A stretch of DNA of 64,000 bases, from the NCBI GenBank assembly GCA_035566895.1, contig DATMQA010000069.1, forward strand, positions 1 through 64,000. Direction: 5' to 3'. Positions 41,658 through 49,185 of the stretch are shown here, one piece after another. How positions within the stretch are numbered: the stretch's first letter is position 1; each line of letters begins with the position of its first letter. The notes beneath the pieces are model-generated. The model saw nothing but the letters and a program-made list of their open reading frames with translations, searched no databases and was not told where the DNA came from. The stretch is from DATMQA01 sp035566895. Its GTDB lineage: Bacteria; Verrucomicrobiota; Verrucomicrobiia; Limisphaerales; UBA8199. A program made the position numbers and the translations under genes.

Positions 41658-42758
41658 ATGATAACGGAAGTTCAAACTCGCCGTCATTTTGCCAGCGACA
41701 ATTACGCGGGCATATGTCCGGAGGCCTTTGCCGCGATGGCCGAGGCCAACCAGGGCCACGAGGTCAGCTATGGCAACGATACCTGGACGGACAAGGCCGC
41801 CAACCTCATTCGCGACGTGTTTGAAACCAAATGCGAGGTTTTTTTCGTTTTCAACGGCACTTCCGCGAACTCGCTGTCGTTGGCGTCGCTCTGCCAGTCT
41901 TACCACAGCATTCTCTGTCATGAGATTGCGCACGTCGAAGGTTCCGAGTGCGGCGCGCCGGAGTTTTTCGCCAATGGCACCAAAGTATTGCTGCTGGAGG
42001 GCGCGAACGGAAAAATCGATCCTAAGTCCATCGAACGCGCCGTCAACAAGCGGACCGACATCCATTACCCCAAGCCGCGAGCGCTGAGCCTGACGCAGGC
42101 GACGGAGGTGGGCACGGTATATTCGCTGGACGAATTGCGGGCGCTGGCGGACGCGGCGCGGCATTTCCACTTGCGGATTCAGATGGACGGGGCGCGGTTT
42201 GCCAATGCGGTGGTCTCGCTCGGCGTCACCCCCAAGGAGCTGACATGGAAATCGGGAGTGGATGTGCTGTGCTTCGGCGGAACAAAAAACGGGATTGCCG
42301 TGGGTGAAGCGGTGGTATTTTTCAACTCGGAACTGGCGCGGGAATTTGATTATCGCTGCAAGCAGGGCGGGCAGCTCGCCTCGAAGATGCGGTTTCTCTC
42401 CGCGCCGTGGGTCGGGACGTTACAGGATGGCGCCTGGCTGCGGTACGGCAAGCACGCCAATGCGATGGCCAAACGGTTGGAAACAGCCATTCGGCCGCTG
42501 CCGGGCATCAAAATCAGCTTCCCGGTCCAGAGCAACGCGGTTTTCGCCCGAATTCCTGATGAGGTAGTCGAGGCGATGCACCAGCGCGGGTGGAAGTTTT
42601 ATACGCATGTGGGCGGCTGGGAGGAATCACGGCTGATGTGCAGTTGGGATACGACGGCGGAGGACGTGGAGGCGTTCGCGGCGGACCTGAGGGAGCTGAC
42701 GGAGGGGAAAAAGTTGGCCACAAAAGAGCCCAAAGAACGCAAAGACAGGAAAATGTGA
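41658..42758 (+). CDS. Low-specificity threonine aldolase (PLP enzyme)
   Basis: This 366-residue PLP-dependent enzyme cleaves L-threonine or L-allo-threonine to glycine and acetaldehyde. Features of the family are HFASDNYAGICPEAFAAMAE (N-terminus), EVFFVFNGTSANSLSLASL, DGARFANAVVSLG (cofactor Asp), and CFGGTKNGIAVGEAVVFF, where Lys forms the Schiff base with PLP. All key residues seem present and the length is normal (about 340-350), with a short basic tail added (KEPKERKDRKM). ATG at 41658. The gene stands alone between VapBC and the tol operon. Confidence 0.93.
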   Translation: MITEVQTRRHFASDNYAGICPEAFAAMAEANQGHEVSYGNDTWTDKAANLIRDVFETKCEVFFVFNGTSANSLSLASLCQSYHSILCHEIAHVEGSECGAPEFFANGTKVLLLEGANGKIDPKSIERAVNKRTDIHYPKPRALSLTQATEVGTVYSLDELRALADAARHFHLRIQMDGARFANAVVSLGVTPKELTWKSGVDVLCFGGTKNGIAVGEAVVFFNSELAREFDYRCKQGGQLASKMRFLSAPWVGTLQDGAWLRYGKHANAMAKRLETAIRPLPGIKISFPVQSNAVFARIPDEVVEAMHQRGWKFYTHVGGWEESRLMCSWDTTAEDVEAFAADLRELTEGKKLATKEPKERKDRKM

Positions 42759-42886
42759 ATTGCATCTTCCAGTCTCTGCGGTCGCTCCTTTTGTCGAGGA
42801 CGAGGATGAGAACGAGGAGGAGGAAAGCTTCAAAACGAGCCTCGACACGAGGCGGAATTTCCTCCTAAAATTTTTTAAAAAACACG

Positions 42887-42914
42887 TTGCATTTTTTGAA
42901 GACGCTGGTAGATA
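42887..42914 (+). promoter_or_regulatory. Possible promoter of the tol-pal operon
   Basis: TTGCAT (42887-42892), 16 bp, TAGATA (42909-42914) within an A/T-rich stretch 105 bp upstream of tolQ. It is only a partial match to -35/-10 and no other candidate in the 262-bp gap is better. Confidence 0.3.
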
Positions 42915-43020
42915 GAGCACAGTCAGTTTTTGGATCGGTTTTGGTTTTTACGCAGGTTCCGCTTGGGCGCTTCTATTCCTCACGACCAAGTTCGCGGAGT
43001 CGTAGTCAAATCGTGTCGGA

Positions 43021-43737
43021 ATGAATGCACCTGTACTTTTAGCCGTTGGCAACAATGAAGCAGAATTGCTTTATGTGTGGCGGCAAGCCACGCCGGAGGC
43101 AAAAGTCATCATTTTCTGCCTGGTGATCTTCTCGATCATCGCCTGGACGGTGATGATCGCCAAGGCGTTGCAAATGCGCCGGGCCAAGCGGCTCAACCTT
43201 TTCTTCAACACTGAATACCGCACGCAGAAAAACGTGCTGGATGTATTCGACCGGCGGGTCCAAGCGGACGGCTGCCCGATGTTCATGGTTTATCAGGCCG
43301 GGAGCGTCGAACTGGATACACGGCTGAAGAATGCCGACGGCAACGGCCGCAAACGGTTCCTGTCGCTCAAAAGCATGGAACACGTCAAGCGCTCACTGGA
43401 GAACACCGTCGCCCAGGAATCGCTCAAGCTCGAATCGGGGCTGATCCTGCTGGCGATTGCGGTCAGCGGCGCGCCGTTCCTGGGCTTGCTGGGGACGGTT
43501 TGGGGGGTGATGAGCACCTTCGGGCACATCGCCCAGCAGGGCAGCGCGACGATGGCGGCGATGGCGCCAGGTGTGGCGGCGGCGCTGATTACCACGGTGG
43601 CCGGGTTGTTGGTGGCGATTCCTTCGATGTTTGGTTACAACTGGCTGGTGCACACGCTGCGCGTCCTGACGGTCGAGCTGGACAACTTTGCGCAGGACCT
43701 GGTCTCCAAGATGGAGACGGAGTATCTGGAAGAATGA
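43021..43737 (+). CDS. tolQ: TolQ/ExbB-type proton channel
   Basis: This 238-residue inner-membrane protein is the channel subunit of a proton-driven energiser. TM1 lies at VIIFCLVIFSIIAWTVMIAK, a large cytoplasmic region follows, and TM2-TM3 at SGLILLAIAVSGAPFLGLLG and MAAMAPGVAAALITTVAGLLVAIP, with the GLLGTVWGVMSTF and APGVAAALITT motifs typical of TolQ/ExbB. It is the first gene of tolQ-tolR-tolA-tolB-pal-pal, with a 3-bp gap to the next gene. Confidence 0.92.
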   Translation: MNAPVLLAVGNNEAELLYVWRQATPEAKVIIFCLVIFSIIAWTVMIAKALQMRRAKRLNLFFNTEYRTQKNVLDVFDRRVQADGCPMFMVYQAGSVELDTRLKNADGNGRKRFLSLKSMEHVKRSLENTVAQESLKLESGLILLAIAVSGAPFLGLLGTVWGVMSTFGHIAQQGSATMAAMAPGVAAALITTVAGLLVAIPSMFGYNWLVHTLRVLTVELDNFAQDLVSKMETEYLEE

Positions 43738-43740
43738 GCG

Positions 43741-44160
43741 ATGCGGCGATTTTCACAACGCAGTGCTTTGGTGACGCTGAGCGAGATCAACATCACACCG
43801 CTATTGGATTTGGCGTTCGTGTTGTTGATTATCTTCGTCATCACGACGCCGCTGTTGGAGAATGCCCTCCCTTTGAAGCTGGCCAAGGGTGGCCAGCAAC
43901 TTCAGCGGGTGGAGCCGAGGGATATCCGGACGGTGGAAATCGATCCGCGCGGCATCTATTTCCTGAACCGTCAGCGGATGTCACTGGAGGCCATTCTAGC
44001 AAACCTGATAAAGGATTTCCGCGCCAACCCAAACCTGGTGGTTCGGATCCGGGCGGATGAGAACGGGCGGAACAAAGAATTATACGCGGTGATTGACGGG
44101 TGCCGGCGCAATGGGATTACGCGAATGGACCTGCAAACCGAGCCCCCAATCAAACGGTAA
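43741..44160 (+). CDS. tolR: TolR/ExbD-type protein
   Basis: This 139-residue protein has one TM helix with the essential Asp (ITPLLDLAFVLLIIFVITTPLL) and a C-terminal periplasmic domain (LVVRIRADENGRNKELYAVI). Motif INITPLLDLAFVLLIIF is the family signature. The stop overlaps the next gene's start by TAATG. Confidence 0.92.
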   Translation: MRRFSQRSALVTLSEINITPLLDLAFVLLIIFVITTPLLENALPLKLAKGGQQLQRVEPRDIRTVEIDPRGIYFLNRQRMSLEAILANLIKDFRANPNLVVRIRADENGRNKELYAVIDGCRRNGITRMDLQTEPPIKR

Positions 44161-45002
44161 TGGACCGGATGCAAAAAAAATGCTTAATTGTCTCCGCGGG
44201 CCTGCACTCGCTGTTAGTGGTGATCTTGTTCATCGGCCCGGCGTTCCTCGCGCCGAAGAATAAGCCGGATAATTTGCCGCTCCTGGAGTTTATCCCGTTG
44301 ATGACGACGGACGCAATGGCCTCGGGTGGGGGAACCCAAAATGCCCATTCCGCACCGCCCGCCCCGCCATCGCCACCTCCGGCTCCGCCGGAAACCAAAC
44401 ATGACGCGCCCACAGTGCGCGAACCAAACCCGCCTGTGGTGAAGGAAACCAAACCGGAGGCGGATAGCCTGGAACCGAGCAACAAAAAGCCGAAAGTCGA
44501 GATCAGCACGAAAGTGGTCACGCGCTCCAGGGATACCGCAAAAGCGGATGCCAAGGCGAAGGCGGAGAAGGAGGCGAGAGAAGCAGCCCAGGACCGGGCG
44601 GCACGCCAGCGGATAGCCAACGAGGTCGAGCGGGCCGCCGCCAATATTGGTAATGGTATCGCCGGTGGAACCAGTATTAAACTGGAAGGCCCAGGGGGCG
44701 GCGGAGTGCCTTACGCCAATTTCCTGCAAGCGGTAAAGAGCGTTTATACCCGCGCCTGGATTGTACCGGACGGCATCGCCGACGATGACGTGACGGTAAC
44801 GGCCTCGGTTACGATTGCGCGCGATGGGACGGTCGTCACGGGACATATCACCCGCTCCTCCGGCAACTCGGCGGTGGATGCTTCGGTCCGGGCGACGCTT
44901 GACCGCGTCACTTTCGCCGCGCCGCTGCCGCCGAATGCCAAGGAAGACCAACGTACGGTTACGATTAATTTTAACGTCAAAGCAAAAAGATTATTAGGAT
45001 GA
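44160..45002 (+). CDS. tolA: TolA/TonB-like energy-transducing protein
   Basis: This protein of about 280 residues has one N-terminal TM helix (CLIVSAGLHSLLVVILFIGP), a Pro-rich region (SAPPAPPSPPPAPPE), a charged helical segment rich in Ala and Lys (DTAKADAKAKAEKEAREAAQD), and a C-terminal TonB-like domain ending VTINFNVKAKRLLG with VDASVRATLDRVTFAAPLPP. This layout matches TolA or TonB; the Tol context favours TolA. The ATG at 44160 overlaps the tolR stop. Confidence 0.88.
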   Translation: MDRMQKKCLIVSAGLHSLLVVILFIGPAFLAPKNKPDNLPLLEFIPLMTTDAMASGGGTQNAHSAPPAPPSPPPAPPETKHDAPTVREPNPPVVKETKPEADSLEPSNKKPKVEISTKVVTRSRDTAKADAKAKAEKEAREAAQDRAARQRIANEVERAAANIGNGIAGGTSIKLEGPGGGGVPYANFLQAVKSVYTRAWIVPDGIADDDVTVTASVTIARDGTVVTGHITRSSGNSAVDASVRATLDRVTFAAPLPPNAKEDQRTVTINFNVKAKRLLG

Positions 45003-45039
45003 AAAAGTTCTCAATCTGCATGAACACGATGAGAAAGGA

Positions 45040-45140
45040 CTTTCAACCGCAGAGACGCGATGGACGCAGAGCAGCCAGGCCGCACGCGAAGGGGTTAAAA
45101 GCGTTAAACCGGTTAAACGAGTTAATTGAGGAAAAGCGCA
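45040..45140 (+). repeat. Composite repeat ahead of tolB
   Basis: This stretch holds CGCAGAGACGCGATGGACGC and GGTTAAAAGCGTTAAACCGGTTAAACGAGTTAATTGAGG. Very similar words (GTTAAATGTGTTAAAAAAGTTAATTGAGG) lie ahead of the permease gene near 39060-39090 on the plus strand. It sits between the ATGA overlap of tolA at 44999 and the signal peptide of TolB. Confidence 0.6.
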
Positions 45141-45178
45141 CTGGAAATTTCGCTGCGGGCTGTGAGCGAGCTGGAGGA

Positions 45179-46351
45179 ATGCCGTTGCGGTTGAATCGGT
45201 ATCTCTGCTTTCTGTTTGCTCTTCTAACTGCGGTTGGCTCGGCCTTCGCGCAGATTGATATCACCAACGTAGTCCCCGTCGTTGGCGGCACCCAACCCGT
45301 CTGGGTTTCGCTCAGCGGTTTGACCGGGGAAGCCGCGCAGGTTCTTCAGTTCGACCTATATGTCCAGGGGTTTAACTTCACCAATGCTGCCGGGGCACAA
45401 TTCCTGATCAGCGGCAGCAACAATGGCGACCTGCAAGCGCGGGCCACGGATAACATCAACAAGCACGTGCTTGTTTCAAAAGCTTACTCGGGCGCGTCCC
45501 TCCGCCGGCAGGTCCATGCTTTTGCGGATGATTTCGTGCAGGCGCTTGGGCGCAGGGGAATCGCACGGACCAAGGTCGCGTTCAAGGGGGAGATTGGGCA
45601 GAACGGTGAAATTTTCATTGCCGACTTTGATGGTTTTGGCGCCCAGGCTGTGACCAAGGACAATACGATCGTCGCTGCACCCTCGTTTGTGCCCGGGCGG
45701 CTGGCGCTCTACTACACCTCTTACAAATTGGGGAATCCAGACATTTTCTACCATGACCTTTCCACCGGCGCGCGCAAACCTTTCGCCCGTTACGGCGGGT
45801 CTAACATCAGCCCGGCCGCCTCGCCGGACGGCAGCAAAGTCGCGATGATCCTGAGCAAGGACGGTTGGACGGATTTGTACGTGTGCGACGCGGACGGCAG
45901 CGGGCTGAAACGCCTGACCAAGTCGCCTCAGGACGAGTCCTCGCCCTGCTGGTCACCGGACGGCCAATGGATTTGTTACGCGTCGAAGGACCGGGAGCGC
46001 CGGGCGCTTTCCAAGATCTCTGTTTCCGGCGGGCAACCGCAGCGGATCTCGACAGCCGGGGTGCCGAGCCCGACCGAGCCGGATTGGTCGCCCGATGGCA
46101 AGTGGATTGCGTTTACGGCGCAGTTCCGGGATTTCCAGATTTGCGTGGTGCCGGCGAGCGGCGGGGAGGCCAAAATACTGGCTCCGGGCGAAGACCCGTC
46201 ATGGGCGCCGAACTCGCGGACGCTGGCTTATGCGCATCGGCACGGAGGGCATTACACGCTCTCTCTGCTTGACGTGTTCACGAAACAAGTAAAGGATGTT
46301 TCCCGAATTTCGGGAAGTAGCTCACAATCACAACCCAGTTGGGCCCGATAG
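45179..46351 (+). CDS. tolB: TolB-like periplasmic beta-propeller protein
   Basis: This protein of about 390 residues is the periplasmic propeller that binds Pal. The chosen ATG (45179) precedes a signal peptide (LNRYLCFLFALLTAVGSAFAQ) and is directly preceded by GGAGGA, although the gap is too short for an ideal site. Alternatively ATG 44999 overlaps the tolA stop (ATGA) and would add 60 residues of mostly repeat-encoded sequence ahead of the signal. The N-terminal domain contains GRRGIARTKVAFKGEIGQ; the propeller has blades such as ISPAASPDGSKVAMILSKDG, SSPCWSPDGQWICYASKD and PDWSPDGKWIAFTAQFRD (WSPDG motifs). The length is normal. Confidence 0.9.
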   Translation: MPLRLNRYLCFLFALLTAVGSAFAQIDITNVVPVVGGTQPVWVSLSGLTGEAAQVLQFDLYVQGFNFTNAAGAQFLISGSNNGDLQARATDNINKHVLVSKAYSGASLRRQVHAFADDFVQALGRRGIARTKVAFKGEIGQNGEIFIADFDGFGAQAVTKDNTIVAAPSFVPGRLALYYTSYKLGNPDIFYHDLSTGARKPFARYGGSNISPAASPDGSKVAMILSKDGWTDLYVCDADGSGLKRLTKSPQDESSPCWSPDGQWICYASKDRERRALSKISVSGGQPQRISTAGVPSPTEPDWSPDGKWIAFTAQFRDFQICVVPASGGEAKILAPGEDPSWAPNSRTLAYAHRHGGHYTLSLLDVFTKQVKDVSRISGSSSQSQPSWAR

Positions 46352-46371
46352 CCCGAACCGAAATAGCACAA

Positions 46372-46962
46372 ATGAAACTGATCAAGTTTGCGAATCTAAT
46401 AGGGTTAGGATTAGTCCTGACCATCGCCGCCGTCGGCTGCCGCCATAATCCGCAGGGAATGACAGGGATTCCAAAAGGGAAGGATAACCTAGTTGGGGAC
46501 ATGCCGCCCGGGGGGAGCATTAACACGAACCAGGTTGCGGGAGGCCCCGGCATTGAACCAATTGCCTCTAATCCGCGCAATGCGCATGAAGGTTGGGGCG
46601 AAGACGCTGCCGCCCTGGCGGCGAACACCGTGCATTTCGACTTCGATAGCTCCGTGGTCAAGTCCAACGAGAAAGGGAACGTCAGCGCCGTAGCCGATTA
46701 TCTGAAGGCGAACGCAGCCAAGGCTGTGAAAATCGAAGGCCACTGCGACGAACGCGGAACGGAGGAATACAACCGGGCGCTGGGCGAGCGTCGCGCGCTG
46801 GCTTTGAGAGAGGAACTCGTAACTCTTGGGATCGACCCGACCCGGATCGACACGGTTACTTACGGCAAAGACAAACCCGCGGTCGAGGGCCACGACGAAT
46901 CGGCCTGGAAGCAGAATCGCCGTGGTGTATTTGTGGTGCTGACGCCGCCGGCACCAAAATAA
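46372..46962 (+). CDS. pal: Pal-type OmpA-like peptidoglycan-binding lipoprotein (copy 1)
   Basis: This lipoprotein of about 196 residues has a lipobox (LVLTIAAVGC) and a C-terminal OmpA-like domain: VHFDFDSSVVKSNEKGNVSA, then IEGHCDERGTEEYNRALGERR (the NxxLsxxRA-type motif), and QNRRGVFVVL. The conserved Asp and Arg that hold peptidoglycan are present. The linker between is Gly-rich. Overlap and spacing suggest co-transcription with tolB (20-bp gap). Confidence 0.92.
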   Translation: MKLIKFANLIGLGLVLTIAAVGCRHNPQGMTGIPKGKDNLVGDMPPGGSINTNQVAGGPGIEPIASNPRNAHEGWGEDAAALAANTVHFDFDSSVVKSNEKGNVSAVADYLKANAAKAVKIEGHCDERGTEEYNRALGERRALALREELVTLGIDPTRIDTVTYGKDKPAVEGHDESAWKQNRRGVFVVLTPPAPK

Positions 46963-47020
46963 CCAATCTGACAAGCCGAGTGCACCTACCCGAGGCTTCT
47001 AACCCACCAAAAGGAAACCA

Positions 47021-47611
47021 ATGAAACTGATCAATTTGAATCACATCTTAGCTTTAGGCCTCGTTCTCTCGCTCAGCGCCGCGGGCTGCAAGCACCGGAC
47101 GCCGCCGGTGACGCATATCGGCCCAGGCGGCGGGCAAACCGGGGGTGGCCAAGGGGAGCTTGGCGCCGGCGGCAAAGTCGGTCCTGGTGGCGAAAACCCA
47201 GCCTCCACGGGAGGCGGGATTCCGCAAGGGCCGGGGCACCCCGGCTGGCCTGAGAACCCTGACATGTTTAAGTCCGATACGGTGTATTTTGATTTCGACA
47301 GCTCGGTCGTGAAGCCGGAGGAGAAGTCGAAAGTGGCGGCGGTGGCTGATTACCTCAAGTCAAACTCGGCGGATGCGCTGAAGATTGCGGGACATTGTGA
47401 CGAGCGTGGTACAGAGGAATACAACCGCGCGCTGGGCGAACGCCGGGCGCTGGCGTTGCGCGAAGAACTCGCCAATCTAGGCGTTGACGCGACCCGGGTG
47501 GATACAATCAGTTACGGCAAAGATCGGCCCGCCGAACCGGGCCATGACGAATCCGCCTGGAGCAAGAACCGGCGCGGGGAGTTCATTTTGCTGATGCCGC
47601 CGGGGAAGTAG
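47021..47611 (+). CDS. pal: Pal-type OmpA-like lipoprotein (copy 2)
   Basis: This 196-residue paralogue of the preceding lipoprotein has a lipobox (LVLSLSAAGC) and the same OmpA-like domain (VYFDFDSSVVKPEEKSKVAA, IAGHCDERGTEEYNRALGER). Its Gly-rich linker (GPGGGQTGGGQGELGAGGK) is longer and more repetitive. A good ribosome site AAGGA lies 5 bases before ATG. The two Pal copies arose by duplication. It ends 9 bp from the convergent cytochrome gene. Confidence 0.92.
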   Translation: MKLINLNHILALGLVLSLSAAGCKHRTPPVTHIGPGGGQTGGGQGELGAGGKVGPGGENPASTGGGIPQGPGHPGWPENPDMFKSDTVYFDFDSSVVKPEEKSKVAAVADYLKSNSADALKIAGHCDERGTEEYNRALGERRALALREELANLGVDATRVDTISYGKDRPAEPGHDESAWSKNRRGEFILLMPPGK

Positions 47612-47620
47612 CCTGAGGGT

Positions 47621-48262
47621 TTATTCGTTCTCCGGGGCGGCTTTCAGTTCGTCGGGCGTGAAATTGGCCGTGTGTTTGGCGATTTCGGCGCGGACGGCTT
47701 GGACGTGCTCGGGTTTGATGAGGCCAGGTTTTTTCCCGAACTCGGTTCGGATATAGGAGATAATAGCGGCGATCTTTTCGGCCTTTTCCTTTTCGTCGCC
47801 GGGCAATTGATCGCCCATCGCCAGCATGGTCCCGGTGTTATAGACCTTTCCGCCGACTTCGATTGGACCAGTCAGGCCTTTGGAGACGAGGCGGATGATT
47901 CGGTCCGGACCAGGAGCGGCGACCCATTCGGAGCCGACCAAAGGCGGACAGCCGTTGGCTGGATTGCCGGAGCCGGTATCCATGTGGCAGACGGCGCAGT
48001 TGTCGTGAAAAAGCTTCTTGCCCTGAAGAATGAAATCCCCTTCCGGGTTGGAGGGCTGCATGGACACAAGTTCCTGGAAGGAGCGATACGGGATGTAAAC
48101 GTGCTCGTTGAACCAGCCGCCACGCTGGTCGAAATACACCATGCCCCAGTAGAGCAGGAGGGCGAGGCAGACGAGAAGCCAGACCGGCACGACATTTGGC
48201 TCCTCCCTGGGTTCGGCCGGGGCTGGGGTCATCGGCATTGATTGGTTGGCTTCGGGGGTCAT
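47621..48262 (-). CDS. Membrane-anchored monoheme cytochrome c (CcoP-like position)
   Basis: This 213-residue protein has one TM helix (VVPVWLLVCLALLLYWGMVYF, about residues 24-44) and one class I cytochrome c domain with CAVCH (about residue 89) and the axial Met probably in TMLAMGDQL. It would receive or pass electrons at the periplasmic face. In this operon it follows CcoO at 4-nt overlap and stands where CcoP or a caa3-type cytochrome would be. The heme is single, unlike the diheme CcoP. Confidence 0.88.
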   Translation of the reverse strand: MTPEANQSMPMTPAPAEPREEPNVVPVWLLVCLALLLYWGMVYFDQRGGWFNEHVYIPYRSFQELVSMQPSNPEGDFILQGKKLFHDNCAVCHMDTGSGNPANGCPPLVGSEWVAAPGPDRIIRLVSKGLTGPIEVGGKVYNTGTMLAMGDQLPGDEKEKAEKIAAIISYIRTEFGKKPGLIKPEHVQAVRAEIAKHTANFTPDELKAAPENE

Positions 48263-49185
48263 TTCGCCGGAGGATTGGTCGGAGCGGAATTGGTAATTGC
48301 AGTACCACCGGCGGGCGCGTTGGTGTCAGCGGGCGGGACGCTGGCGGGCACTGTAACAGGGGCCTCCCATAAGGGCGCATCGGCACGGAGACTGGCGAGA
48401 TAGGCCGCCAGCGCTTTGGCTTCGGGTTTGGGAACGATTTCATAACCCGGAGGCGCAGGCAGGGGCAAGGCGTCGGACGTGGGAGCGCGCTCGATTCTTC
48501 TTTTCTCGAAAAGGAACCGGTAGGGCGGCATGGTCGAGCCGTTGACCAGGGACCGCGGGGCATAGAGATGCAACAAGTGCCACTTTGGATCGGAGAGCCG
48601 GACACCGACATTGGCCAGATCGGGGCCAATGCGTTGTGAACCGAGCATGACTGTGTCGTCAAAGAGGAAATCCTCCGCTACCGAATGGCGCAAACCCCAG
48701 CCGCGGGCAATGTCGGACCCGACCGGCACGAGCCAGAGGGAGGGTTTGGCATCGCCAACGGCTAGGGCTTTGACGGCGGTGTCAGCGACTTCTTTGGTAA
48801 CGCCCTGGAGAACGGGTTTGGGAAGCGCGGCCAGCAGTTGTTTGGCCGCGGCCTCGGATAAGGGTTGGCCTCCATCCTGCCGGACTTTGAGCAGCGCCTC
48901 GAGGAGAGCCGGCTGATTAGTGCCAGCGTCGGTGAGGAGGACATCGCAAACGGTGCCGATCTGGCCGACTTGCTGGCTGTGACAGTAGGCGCAGCCGTTG
49001 GCGCGATAGATGTCGAGTCCCTGGCGGGCCAGGCCGGGTCGGGCCACCGGATAAAGGGCGCCGGCGGGGATAGTATTGGTTTGCTGGAGGTGGCCGACCT
49101 GCATTTGGGGGGTCAACACGAAGCCGAACCAGGAGCCGGCGAGCGCAAAAAATGCAGCGAGAAAAATCACCGGGCCGTAGTTCAT
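48259..49185 (-). CDS. CcoO-like membrane-bound monoheme cytochrome c
   Basis: This 308-residue protein has one N-terminal TM helix (VIFLAAFFALAGSWFGFVLTP), heme c at GCAYCHSQQVGQ (residues 65-69), and the CcoO features DTVMLGSQRIGPDLANVG and NGSTMPPYRFL, whose Met is a likely axial ligand. An insertion of roughly 80 residues (LLTDAGTNQPALLEALLKVR...) lies between CxxCH and the GSQRIGPDL part; ordinary CcoO lacks it. Its stop overlaps the next gene and its start overlaps the stop of the CcoN-like gene (ATGA). Together they form a ccoNO-like pair, but the CcoN partner lacks heme ligands. Confidence 0.88.
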   Translation of the reverse strand: MNYGPVIFLAAFFALAGSWFGFVLTPQMQVGHLQQTNTIPAGALYPVARPGLARQGLDIYRANGCAYCHSQQVGQIGTVCDVLLTDAGTNQPALLEALLKVRQDGGQPLSEAAAKQLLAALPKPVLQGVTKEVADTAVKALAVGDAKPSLWLVPVGSDIARGWGLRHSVAEDFLFDDTVMLGSQRIGPDLANVGVRLSDPKWHLLHLYAPRSLVNGSTMPPYRFLFEKRRIERAPTSDALPLPAPPGYEIVPKPEAKALAAYLASLRADAPLWEAPVTVPASVPPADTNAPAGGTAITNSAPTNPPAK

